A program made the position numbers and the translations under genes. A stretch of 64,000 nucleotides of DNA from Cercis canadensis (Eukaryota > Streptophyta > Magnoliopsida > Fabales > Fabaceae). The stretch covers positions 123,504 through 187,503 of the forward strand of contig QAOA01007503.1 in assembly GCA_003255065.1 (NCBI GenBank), given 5' to 3'. Every line of letters starts with the position of its first letter. Within the stretch, counting starts at the first letter, position 1. The notes beneath the pieces are model-generated. The model was not told the DNA's origin. It saw only the letters and a program-made list of their open reading frames with translations, and did no database searches. Shown here piece by piece: positions 49,401 through 60,329 of this stretch.

Positions 49401-49856
49401 TTCGTCTTCATGGCTAAACGGCCACTCACAAACACATAGAAAGCAACGAAAACCAGCAAATTCAAAGAAGAAAAAAACCTGCTTCTTCTTGCGTGCCAAA
49501 TTCCAAATCCTCCAGCACATGTTCTCCAATCTCGTATTCCTCTCTTCTGTGGTCCTCATTGAGGCAGCCTTAATGGAAAAAAAAAAAAAAGAAAACATAA
49601 ATCATTAAAACAAAATATCTATCAAGAATAACAAAACGTGAATGTGTAAATGGTAAAGTATACATACTCGGACCCATGAACGGTGAAGGTCGGTCTCGTC
49701 GAAGCCGGTGATGACCTCCTCGACGAAATATCGAGTCGGGCTGAACCGACCCCTTTCTCGGAGCAGCAGTGATGATTTTGCATGATCACCAGCGATTCCA
49801 GACCCAACGTCGAGGATCGCCTCCAGGTAGCTGTTTATCCAGTCGTTTCCCGCCAT
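43413..49856 (-). CDS. SPS2F: Sucrose-phosphate synthase, SPS2F (family A) type, 1055 aa
   Basis: Thirteen exons on the minus strand: 49856-49668, 49568-49479, 48880-48639, 48447-48384, 48284-47586, 47478-47368, 47218-47087, 46934-46758, 45865-45812, 45725-45663, 45530-44586, 44507-44380 and 43686-43413. The enzyme makes sucrose-6-phosphate from UDP-glucose and fructose-6-phosphate in the cytosol, the committed step of sucrose synthesis. The N terminus [18 protein letters not shown] and the GT4 core are highly conserved ([38 protein letters not shown]). The E-X7-E motif in [11 protein letters not shown] is at E578 and E586. The C-terminal third is the phosphatase-like domain with [13 protein letters not shown] serine at about 152 ([12 protein letters not shown]) sits where spinach SPS is inhibited by phosphorylation. 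NTKGRM, GGGQPVW and the ending YPLEDV favour SPS2F over SPS1F. Intron 3 has a GC donor. The neighbour SYT gene matches Arabidopsis order. Confidence 0.95.
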
Positions 49857-51120
49857 TACAAGCCCCCTACCACTCCGGAGCCAAACCAAAACAAGTTCAC
49901 ACTCACAAGTGACAAAAAATGTAGAAGCGCATCGGAATAGAATAGATGTTTACGTAAAAGCAAGTACGTATATAGCGTGACAAAACAGAATGTGCCTGTG
50001 TGTGTGAGTGAGACGGCGAGCACTTCCGCTTACTGTTTTACCAACACAACACAAAAAGAGTGAAGAAGAAAATGATAAGGTGCCCTAGGTGGGTTCGGTT
50101 CTTCTGGAAGATTTTCCACGTTCTAAGCTATGCGAGTTCTCTGGAAGGGATTGGGATTGGGAAGTTGGAACTTGTATTTTAGCTTTCTCGTGGATCGCTA
50201 TTTTACCGCTTTCAGCTTGGATATATATATACTATAGTGCCTTGGTGCTACTTCCGCCGATTCAAATATTATGTGCTCTAACTGTCTTCATAACGTAAAC
50301 TTGAAGCAATAGTGCATTTTCTCATGGTAATAAAATATGTTATAGAATTGTAAGAAATAAAATTATGTTCTAGAATTTGTTATATGTTATATACTATTTA
50401 GCTAATTATTTGTGAAAAGTTCGTTATTTTTCTATGTGAAGTCAAAATTTTAAAACCTTTACATCAAAATTTCTAATGAGATGTTATTATATGCACTGGT
50501 TATTAGTTGCGACAAACGTATATACTATCCATTAAAGCAAGACTCAAATTTAACATTAATAAAATAAACAATGCATGAGAAGAAATAAACCCCAAATATT
50601 TAAAAAAAAAAAAGAAAAATAGTCAATTGAATCAGAGTTATAAATACTCAATATATGGGTTACTTTTTTTTATATATTTTTGGCTACGATTTTGAATTTG
50701 AACACGGAACTCACAAATTTTGAAGATAACTTCAATATTACTAGANTTTTATATATTTTTTGCTACGATTTTGAATTTGAACACGAAACTCACAAATCTT
50801 GAAGATAACTTCAATATTACTAGACTGTAAGTCATTTATATGTTATATTTTAATCATAGTATTTGAAATTGACCAAATAACTTGTCGCAAAGTAATACTT
50901 AAGTCGTCCTCAAAACTTGTGAATTATATGTTCAAATTCAAAGTTGTAACTAAAAATACAAAAAAAAAAATAGTATTTACATTTTTGATTCCATTTTTGA
51001 TTAGATAGACATGACATGACATGACATGATAGTAACCTTATATATATATATATATATATATTTCTTATTAAACAAAGTGCACTACATTGTAGGTTCTTAT
51101 TTATTTATCCCTCTTTTAAG
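49857..51120. other. SPS promoter region and AT-rich intergenic DNA
   Basis: Minus-strand TATA candidates are CTATATAC at 49968-49975 (about 110 bp above the SPS ATG) and TATATATATATCC near 50219-50231. The rest is AT-rich; short (ACATG)n and (TA)n arrays occur at about 51007-51028 and 51040-51061. 50667-50745 and 50747-50823 are near-copies joined by N at 50746, another probable unmerged contig overlap. Confidence 0.5.
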
Positions 51121-51420
51121 GGGGCGTTTGGTATAAAGATTTTTTTTTTTTTATAGGAAACATCATTCTTAAGAATTTTATTCATGGAAATCTTGTTCTA
51201 AAAAATCTTACAATTTATGTTTAGTTGGCCGTAAATATTTTTAAAAATGTTGGATATTCATTCTTAAGAATCTTATATCTTTATGTTTGGTTCAAATGCT
51301 ACTTTTATGAGAATCTAAGTTATTTTTTCAAAAATATCTCTATCTAAATTTGGATAAAAAAAAATAAATTACTATTATATATTATTTTTATTATGAGACC
51401 TACATATAATAAATAATATG
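51121..51420. mobile_element. Possible hAT-like MITE fragment
   Basis: It starts GGGGGCGTTTGGTATAAAG, a kind of end common in plant hAT-type MITEs. Inside are two copies of CATTCTTAAGAATYTTAT and a later TTTATGTTTGGTTCAAATG. The opposite terminal repeat is not found, so this is partial or degraded. Confidence 0.3.
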
Positions 51421-51520
51421 AAAAAAATAATTTTTATGCACAAAGTGACCAAAGTAAATACAAAGTTTTATTTTTGCACCAAATTAGAATGAAAAACATT
51501 TCTTCAAGACCAGAAAGGAA

Positions 51521-51598
51521 GATGAACAGTTTGAATTGCCACCGAGATTTCGATTTCATCCAACAGATGAAGAGCATATAACTCAGTACCTCTCATAG
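51521..51598 (+). pseudogene. Fragment of a NAC transcription-factor gene
   Basis: The frame reads DEQFELPPRFRFHPTDEEHI then TQYLS before a stop. This is the start of the NAC domain (subdomain A, normally LPPGFRFHPTDEELITHYL). Only about 26 codons are recognisable; the key glycine is replaced by arginine and a stop follows where the frame normally continues. No further NAC subdomains are seen downstream before the gap. It is a captured or decayed fragment, not a working gene. Confidence 0.75.
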
Positions 51599-51825
51599 CA
51601 AAAATATGAGTGACCCTTTGGGACAGGCGCTCTTCTATAACAGCCCCCATTTGCACCAATTTCTGCTTCCAAAGGAGAAGTTATATAAAGTTAATTACTA
51701 CTGTGGATATTTTTCGTTTTAAAAACACTTGTATTCTATGAAAATAAAACTCCAGAAATTTTTATATAGACCATACACAATACATACCCTTATATATACT
51801 AGGGCTCTGTTTGGGAGTTTTTTTA

Positions 51826-51940
51826 GAGGGGAGAGGAGAGGAGAGGAGGGAAAGGAAGGGAAAGGAAAGGGAGGGGTTTTCCTCTCCTTTGTTTGGATGA
51901 TTAAAATGAGGAAAAGGAAAGGAAAGGGAAGGAAATGTCT
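51826..51940. repeat. Purine-rich tract at a repeat end next to the gap
   Basis: From 51796 the sequence reads TAGGGCTCTGTTTGGGAG, a common start of plant transposon ends, followed by a long tract of only G and A (GGGAGAGGAGAGGAGAGGAG...) and a second purine block after TCTCCTTTGTTTGGATG. The element probably continues into the N block. Confidence 0.5.
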
Positions 51941-52150
51941 TATTGTAAAATATTTTTACTAGTTTACCCTTTATTATATTTTCACTCTTTTTTTCTAATT
52001 CAATTTTTTTAATTATAAATGTAATTATTATTTATTTATTAAAAAAATAAAAATTGAAAATAACCGAATTCATACTCTAATTAAGTACATTTTCATAAAA
52101 AAGTAAAATTTCATAAATATTAAATTATTAATATATAATATACACTTATT

Positions 52151-53107
52151 NNNNNNNNNNNNNNNNNNNNNNNNNNNNNNNNNNNNNNNNNNNNNNNNNN
52201 NNNNNNNNNNNNNNNNNNNNNNNNNNNNNNNNNNNNNNNNNNNNNNNNNNNNNNNNNNNNNNNNNNNNNNNNNNNNNNNNNNNNNNNNNNNNNNNNNNNN
52301 NNNNNNNNNNNNNNNNNNNNNNNNNNNNNNNNNNNNNNNNNNNNNNNNNNNNNNNNNNNNNNNNNNNNNNNNNNNNNNNNNNNNNNNNNNNNNNNNNNNN
52401 NNNNNNNNNNNNNNNNNNNNNNNNNNNNNNNNNNNNNNNNNNNNNNNNNNNNNNNNNNNNNNNNNNNNNNNNNNNNNNNNNNNNNNNNNNNNNNNNNNNN
52501 NNNNNNNNNNNNNNNNNNNNNNNNNNNNNNNNNNNNNNNNNNNNNNNNNNNNNNNNNNNNNNNNNNNNNNNNNNNNNNNNNNNNNNNNNNNNNNNNNNNN
52601 NNNNNNNNNNNNNNNNNNNNNNNNNNNNNNNNNNNNNNNNNNNNNNNNNNNNNNNNNNNNNNNNNNNNNNNNNNNNNNNNNNNNNNNNNNNNNNNNNNNN
52701 NNNNNNNNNNNNNNNNNNNNNNNNNNNNNNNNNNNNNNNNNNNNNNNNNNNNNNNNNNNNNNNNNNNNNNNNNNNNNNNNNNNNNNNNNNNNNNNNNNNN
52801 NNNNNNNNNNNNNNNNNNNNNNNNNNNNNNNNNNNNNNNNNNNNNNNNNNNNNNNNNNNNNNNNNNNNNNNNNNNNNNNNNNNNNNNNNNNNNNNNNNNN
52901 NNNNNNNNNNNNNNNNNNNNNNNNNNNNNNNNNNNNNNNNNNNNNNNNNNNNNNNNNNNNNNNNNNNNNNNNNNNNNNNNNNNNNNNNNNNNNNNNNNNN
53001 NNNNNNNNNNNNNNNNNNNNNNNNNNNNNNNNNNNNNNNNNNNNNNNNNNNNNNNNNNNNNNNNNNNNNNNNNNNNNNNNNNNNNNNNNNNNNNNNNNNN
53101 NNNNNNN
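52151..53107. other. 957-base assembly gap
   Basis: All Ns. Any open frame across it is meaningless. It may hide the rest of the repeat on its left and part of the SYT promoter on its right. Confidence 0.99.
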
Positions 53108-53559
53108 AACGGATAAAATAATTCAAGTTACGAATCTTAGGAACGAGGATCGAGGAAGGAAAACCAAAAAAGACAAAAGCAAAAGAGAAGAACAGATTGA
53201 CAGATTACTTGCTTGATGAGGCAACACTCAGTTGAACAAACACGTCGATTACTTCTTAAATAATCAATTGTATGATAAATAACACAAATTCAATTAATTA
53301 ATGCCCACAAACATAACTAACTCTGTTCGAATTACCCGCCCCTACAATTGCCAAACATAACTAACTCGCCAACTCTCTCTCCCTCTCTCTGTTCGACCAA
53401 ATGACTCAGTGACCAATCAACTTTCGTGTCCATAATGCCCTCTGAACAACCAGAAAATCCATGTTTCAGCTAACGAACACCCTCCAAGCAGGTACACATT
53501 TGTGTTTCGCGCATTTGCTATAGCCTACACTCACAGGGTCTCTGCAACATACCCGGAAA
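53108..53559 (+). promoter_or_regulatory. Leader and promoter-proximal region of the SYT gene
   Basis: A CT-rich stretch (CTCTCTCTCCCTCTCTCTG, about 53373-53392) typical of plant leaders precedes the ATG by about 170 bp. No clear TATA box is seen; the upstream part may lie in the gap. Confidence 0.35.
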
Positions 53560-56500
53560 ATGGGCTTCTTCGGCGGTTTGATCATTGGCATCGTTCTTGG
53601 TGTTGGCTTGATCGTCGCTTTTGCTCGTTATGAAAGTAACAGAGCCAGGCATCGTTCCGATTTGGTATAATCTCGAATCTACATTGATTTCGTTTTATTT
53701 CTTCCTTTCTACGATTCTTTTTGCGTATCGGAATACTGGTGTTGAAGGTATATTTGTTTTTGTTTTCGTATTCGTATCGTTCTTGAACGGTGGATCTGCT
53801 GTTTTTTTTTCTTGTGAACGATTTTAGGCGAAGACAATCGCAGCTTTTGCGAGGATGACAGTGGAGGATTCGAGAAAAATTCTCCCCCCAAAGTGGTATC
53901 CACACTGGGTGGTTTTCTCTCGAAGACAGAAGTTGAGTTCAACACTTCAACTTTTACTATATCAATATGGTCTCTATCACGCATTTTGATCTTGCTCATT
54001 AATTCTTTACTAACTGCAGTTAACTTGGCTTAATAAACAACTCGAGAAAATTTGGCCCTATGTTGATGAGGTAATCGTTTTTCTTTTTTGAATAATTTGA
54101 TCTGATGTCTCCAGTTGTTGGTATTTATTAAATTTAAGGATCGGGAAATATTTGATATGTGGTACCAATGGAGTAGGCAGCATCGGAGTTGATAAGAAGC
54201 AATGTGGAACCCATTCTCGAACAATATAGGCCAATTATCTTATCTGCACTCAAATTTTCCAAGTTGACTCTTGGTACAGTTGCTCCGCAATTCACAGGTT
54301 AGTTAGAGTCTTTGATTAATCGCAGCATTTAATGGTAGTCTCTTTGTTTAATCACGGTATTTCTCATTATTTTTCTTCCTTAGCTGCTTCTACTGATTAC
54401 AGCTGGCAACTAATATTGTAACAACTTAGAACACTGAGAATTTAGGGTCATCAACTGGTGATATTTACCTGACAACACCAAACACTTGCAGCATTGTTGT
54501 TTTTGCACACCTAAATCCACAATAGAGAGGTCTTTATATCAGAATTCACCCAAAAAAATTGGCAGAAAGGTCTTGTATAGCCAAATTCACCCAAATAATT
54601 CTCATAAGCAAGATAAGCAAATCTGTTTGTAGCCCGTTTGATAAGATGTTGGTTTTCTTTATTCCTAGAATATCATATTGCTGCTGATTAATAAGTTGCT
54701 GGAAATGGGTAGGCATATCAATTGTTGAGGAGGAAAGTGGGACTGATGGAGTAACCATGGAGATTGAAATGCAGTGGGATGGTAACCCAAATATCGTTCT
54801 TGACATTAAAACCCGAGTTGGTGTTGGACTACCTATACAGGTAATTTTCATATTTCTGCTAACTGCTGACCTTTTGCTTGCTGATAGTTGTGTGAGAAAT
54901 CTATTGTGTTTCTTTAATTGTTATGTAATTTGAACTAGTATTACGGATAGTTGTATGAATTAAATTTTTAATCTCAGTTATATAAACACAAGGCAGAAAA
55001 AGAAACCAACCTTTTTGGTTGATGAAAAGAGTAATTCATCAGACAAATGTTGCAGAATTTCATGTAAATTGTTGGTAAAAACTCTGCTTCTGAACTACTC
55101 TCAATCTTACTCATCAGGAATAGTTCGAAATCTGAAATTTTCTTTTTCTTTTTACCTTAACTACTTACAAGTATGAAATAATTTGTGGTTTTATATGTTC
55201 CTATGCTTGTAATATATATATATGTATTCTGTTACGGTTTCATATGCATCTTTTTTCACCTGTAGCGCCACTTATATGATCCTCCATCTCTGTTTCCTTT
55301 TGTTGTTAAGTTGCTTATTTCAAAGTGCTATTTGTATGTACTTGATTATGCTATGACGGTATAAACTTCAAGGAGATGCAGTAATCAAGATGTTTTTATT
55401 GATCATTTATCTGGATAAAGATCAATATTATAACTTACAATTGTGCACTAGTATAAAATGAATATTGTCAACTCTCAAGTATATTCTATTATCTACACAA
55501 ATTTGTGTCCCTATATCTCAGTGCATATGTCTCTGTTTTCTGATACGTACATTTGCGAATCTTCACATGGGGTTTTGTTATCTTTATCAGCAAAAAATAT
55601 GCACATCTTTCGCCGATTCATGTGCTGCATTGTACAACTAGGTTTGTTAGTGACATCATTGAAGATTTTGCATCTATCAGCATTTATTTTAAGATATTCC
55701 TTATCATTCTGTTCTTTTTTTTTCCTGGCAACTTGTTTATATAGGTAAAAAATATTGGATTCACTGGGGTTTTCAGGTTGATCTTCAAACCTCTAGTAGG
55801 TGAATTTCCTGCTTTTGGAGCAGTTTGCTTTTCCTTGAGAGAAAAGGTGAGCCGTATTATCTTGTAACTTGATGCTTTTATGAGGATATTTATACATATA
55901 TTTCAATATATTGATCAAGAAAGGAAATGTACCGTAGATATTCATTTGAAAATATCTCTGCTCCTTCATGTGAATAAAAACACACATTTATTCGGAGAAT
56001 GCTACTGGCATAATGCACATTACTTAACATTAAACAGAGTTAATTCAAAATGCATACAACTACAGTAATAGTGCACCTGATTTAAGTTTTCTACTTTTGT
56101 GTTGTTCTGCCGACAGAAAAATCTGGATTTTACTTTTAAGGTCGTTGGTGGTGAAATATCTTCTATCCCAGGGATATCTGATGCTTTAGAGGTACGGATA
56201 AAGTTCGCTGTTATGGTACTCCTATTATTTCTTTGGTTGAATACGTGATAGTAAGTTGTGGACTACATTATCGCACACATGTAGTTTATTCATACTAGAT
56301 TCCTAAAGTGTATAATAGTTAGGGATTACACTGTTCTCCCATTTAATAATCCATAAACAATTTTATAGTTGAACAAATATTCACGTTGAGCGTATTCATG
56401 ATGTATGAAGTTTGCATAACCATGCTGCAAGGATAACTGTAAGTCATCAAGAGGACTAATCAACCACAAAGTTACGCACATTACTTATACAGCACTTCTT

Positions 56501-58709
56501 AGGAAATAAGTACGGCAATAATAAACTTCAATGTTATTTATGCAGGAAACAATTCGAGATGCTATTGAAGATTCTATAACATGGCCAGTACGTAAAATCA
56601 TACCTATAATACCAGGGGATTACAGGTATGCAAAATGTCCTTTAAATTAAAACTCTTATTTTCTCGTCAATGGAGGAAAAAGTAATTATTTCTTTCCTCT
56701 CACAGTGATCTGGAATTGAAACCGGTTGGAACACTAGAAGTGAAGTTAGTGCAAGCGAAGGACTTAACGAATAAAGATCTGATCGGCAAATCCGATCCTT
56801 TTGCTGTGTTATTTGTACGTCCACTTCGTGACAGAACCCAAACCAGCAAAACTATTGTAAGACAAGACAACCTTGCTTTCTTTCCTCTTTTTATTTTATT
56901 TTATTTTATTTTTTTGTTGGTACTTAACTGCTGGTCATCTTCAGGATAACCAATTAAATCCAGTATGGAACCAGCACTTTGAGTTCATTGTTGAGGATGT
57001 ATCTACACAGCACTTGACTATAAGAGTTTTTGATGATGAAGGCCTTCAGGCTGCTGAGCTTATTGGTTGTGCGCAAGTGCAGCTCAAGGACCTTGAACCC
57101 GGTAAAGTCAAGGATGTGTGGTTGAAACTCGTTAAGGATTTGGAGGTTCAAAGAGATAATAAATACAGGGGTGAGGTAAGAATTGTTAGATAAACACTTG
57201 GTACAAATTCTCTTTTGCAATGGGTATCTAATCTGGTCCTTACCTGACATTTTTATCTGAATTAACTCTTTTCTTTGTTATCTAATACTACCCTACTTGT
57301 GCAAAGTAATGTTAATCTATAGTTCATATAATCTTCTTGAGCTTCCAGTCATCTTCTTCATATACATATTCTGGTCCTTAGGTGCAAGTGGAGCTCTTGT
57401 ACTGCCCATATGGTGTTGAGAACAGCTTTAAAAACCCTTTCGATCCTGATTACTCATTAACCTCATTCGAGAAGGCCCTTAAGAGTGGAGCTGATGAGGA
57501 AGAGGCTAATGAGCTCCGAAGATCAGGATCACGGAAGAAAAGTAATGTGATTGTAAGAGGGGTATTATCTGTGACGGTGATATCTGCTGAAGACTTACCA
57601 TCAATGGACTTCATGGGCAAGTCTGACCCTTATGTGGTCCTCAGGTTGAAAAAAACCGAGAAAAAACTCAAGACTAGGGTAAGGCTCAGGACATTATAGA
57701 GCTGTTCCTTAAGTGAGTGCACACAGACAGTCTTATTAGAGAAGTTTAACATTTTATTCTGGATGTTCCAACTTCCAATAGAATATAGTTTAGTTTCATA
57801 GCATTACTGATTTTACTAAATTATTCCATGAAAAAATTTACAAAATCCATATTTACCATTTTTTACACTATTAATTTATCAAAAACCAAGTTAAAATCTA
57901 GAGTAAAACCTCTATTTGGTCCTCGAAAGATAGGTTCGGTGACAGTTTAGTCCTCCAAAGATTTTTACCGACATTTTAGTCCTTGAAAGATTGTTCCGTC
58001 GGCTATTTTCGTCCTCCGCTTGTGCCCGTTAACTGGACTTCACAGAAAAGGCCACGTGGCCCGTTAACTGGTGATGTGTCCGTCAAATGCTGAGCTGGCA
58101 AGCTTATGTGGTAGTCTTTCTTCCCCTCTTCTATCATTTCTCTCTCTCTCTCTCTCTTCCCTGTCTCTCTCATTNGTGGAGGATGGTTTACATGACATGC
58201 TAATTCTTGAAGTCTGGGATCATGATACTTTTGGGAAGGTGATATTTCTTGAACCGGTCTCGTCATTTTCTTTGGTGCTGCGCGGTGCAGTTCATTTTTT
58301 GCTTTAAGATTCTAAACTGTTCATGCTTGAGATAACATGTTGACTCAAAACCCCCATAATTTAGTTCTCTGCTTCAATTTTTAATAATTAGAGGTTAATG
58401 AAAAATGGTAATGGATATTGGCTGTGATTTAAGAACTGTCCCTTACGTTTTTCCAGAATTATATGTTTTCTCTCCTGTTTGTCATCTTCATCTTATACTG
58501 CAGTTTCTCAAATAAGTGCTCGATTTATTAATTTCAGTGAAATTTATGTATTTTAATCTCAGAACAAAATTGGAAGAGTGATAATGACACTCACAAGGGT
58601 CCTTTTAGAAGCGGAAGTTCAGGAGAATTTTCCCATAGATGGTTCTAAATCAGGGAAGCTGACTTTGCATCTCAAGTGGACACCACAGCATAAGTATCGG
58701 GATTCTTAA
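53560..58709 (+). CDS. SYT4: Synaptotagmin-like C2 protein, SYT4/SYT5 (NTMC2T2) type; one exon incomplete in the assembly
   Basis: Exons: 53560-53664, 53828-53932, 54020-54070, 54177-54297, 54713-54840, 55745-55846, 56117-56191, 56546-56625, 56706-56856, 56945-57175, 57382-57678, a partial exon 58176-58238, and 58563-58709. Residues 1-22 are a membrane anchor (GGLIIGIVLGVGLIVAF); about 65-245 is the lipid-transferring SMP domain (TLGTVAPQFTG); C2A (about 248-370) has LTNKDLIGKSDPFAVLF; C2B (about 425-540) has LPSMDFMGKSDPYVVLR and LEVWDHDTFGK. Family role: tethering and lipid transfer at ER-plasma membrane or related contact sites under Ca2+ and phosphoinositide control. The visible exons give 551 aa; the missing start of the C2B exon, which normally encodes a block like NPVWNQTFDF, would bring it to about 569, the recalled length of Arabidopsis SYT4. 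Exon 2 has a non-canonical donor as written. SYT4 rather than SYT5 is inferred from the SPS neighbour. Confidence 0.9.
57905..58174. repeat. Repeat inserted in the last part of the SYT gene, ending at an N
   Basis: Several imperfect copies of a TTTAGTCCTYNAAAGATNG motif (57918, 57948, 57977 and nearby) are followed by GCCACGTGGCCCGTTAACTGG, two GTTAACTGG copies and a (CT)n run at about 58139-58157. Such TAGTCCTCGAAAGA repeats are common in dicot genomes and often mark the end of a dispersed element. It stops at N 58175, right where the C2B exon should begin, so an unassembled element or a collapsed repeat is likely. Confidence 0.5.
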
Positions 58710-60329
58710 TAGACTTGGCATTTCGCACAATAGAAGAGCCAGAATCAAATCTATCTGATCGAAGCCACGTGAAGTTTTTGGAGAGCTTGAGTATGGTATG
58801 AACACCAACATTGTTCCAATTTTCACTATACATATACTACTTAGATAAATGATGAGTATAGAGAAAAGAATTTCTTATTTCTTGGACGAAACGAAACCAA
58901 AAGAATACTAATTTAACGAAATTGTAACAGAGTATTCTTTTCTTTTTAAAACATTAAAAATTGTGGTTTTTCTAGGACCTGAAAGGTTGAGGTTCATTTA
59001 TGTATTTTCATTTTGAAGAACTTCGGGAGACAAAACAAAATACATACTTGACTAGTTATGGTTGGATTGGATATATGTGGTAGTTTCTGAGTTTAATTAA
59101 TTAAGAAAATTATCTCATCTTTCTAAGCGATGGATTGGTTGATTCTTTTTTTGGTGTACATGGTTTAGTTGGTTTTGATAAAGAACAATGATTGTAGAAA
59201 CAGGAAAAGGAAAACATTGCATGTTCTTTTCTAAAGCATATTTTTAGCTACAACAACGATGATTGCAATACCTCTGAATTCAGGATATACTATGTGGAAT
59301 TGGATGAGATATAGAGGTAAGGAACTTCGATAAGTCGAAACCTAATCTTTAAGAAATAATTGACAAGTTGACTGGAATCTTGATGTGATTTTATTTCTAG
59401 CCACAAGTACTTTAAACAAAGTTATTATTTATGCGTATATATGTGTTGGATTATTATTTATCACAAAATCGTGGGTCATTTGCTTTCTAGATGCCAAACA
59501 GAATTTTGGCACGTTTTGCCATTTCATTACTTTGATGTTAAATAACTAGAGCATTTCATCACTCATTTTGTCTCTTATTTATCAAATCTTTCCTACGACG
59601 CGAATGTAATGCAGGAAAACAGAAACTATATAAATGAATGAAATTGAGTTTTGAATTTATTTTTTTAAAAAAAATGTTATAGAAGAAAAGTAATATAAGA
59701 TATAAAAAGAAAATCAAGCTAAAGTTTTAATCTCGTTGTTGTGAGTCTTGTGACACCTTGCTTTCTCTTGCCAAAATTCTTGCTATATTGCTAGGTTGAT
59801 ATTAAGTAGTGTGTGAACAACATGCAATTTAAATGAATTTTTTTTTGAAAGAATTATTGTTAAATTATTAAAATTATAAATATATTTCAGTAAGTAACAA
59901 AAATAAAAATATTTTCTAATGAATACCACTTTAGCAAATAAATTTCTTAAAGTACCACTTTGTTTAGAATAGTTATCATATGTTTCTCGAACCAATCATG
60001 TAACGACTGAGATAAGTATATAATTTTGGTAATCAGAGAGACAAAAAACAATAGTTATGGACTTATTCTCTACTTTTTTAAATTTTAATGGAATTTAGAA
60101 TAATAATTAACTAGAATTGGGGAAAAAAAGAATAACAACAAAATCATCTCTGAACCTACGACTAGTTACGTGGAATGGCTGGTCCAGTCAGCAGTGGTCC
60201 CTTGGATACTTCCTGCGCAGACTGGTAGTTGAGCTTGTTCACCCTCTTTGTCGACCGTCCCCTTTCGTTTCTCGCCGTTTCTCGCACTCTCCCTCAACAA
60301 AATTACCTGAACTACCAATCTGGGCAGCC
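58710..60329. other. Intergenic DNA between SYT and the ARM-repeat gene
   Basis: AT-rich, no supported gene. The last 150 bp (from about 60165) are GC-richer and CT-rich, as expected for the leader of the ARM-repeat gene. Confidence 0.5.

Noticed and set aside
52146-53126. 326-codon open frame on the minus strand
   Set aside because: It is almost entirely Ns from the assembly gap.
60117-60329. N-terminal extension of the ARM-repeat ORF
   Set aside because: It is open by chance; the sequence looks like a pyrimidine-rich leader and the family-like protein starts at 60330.
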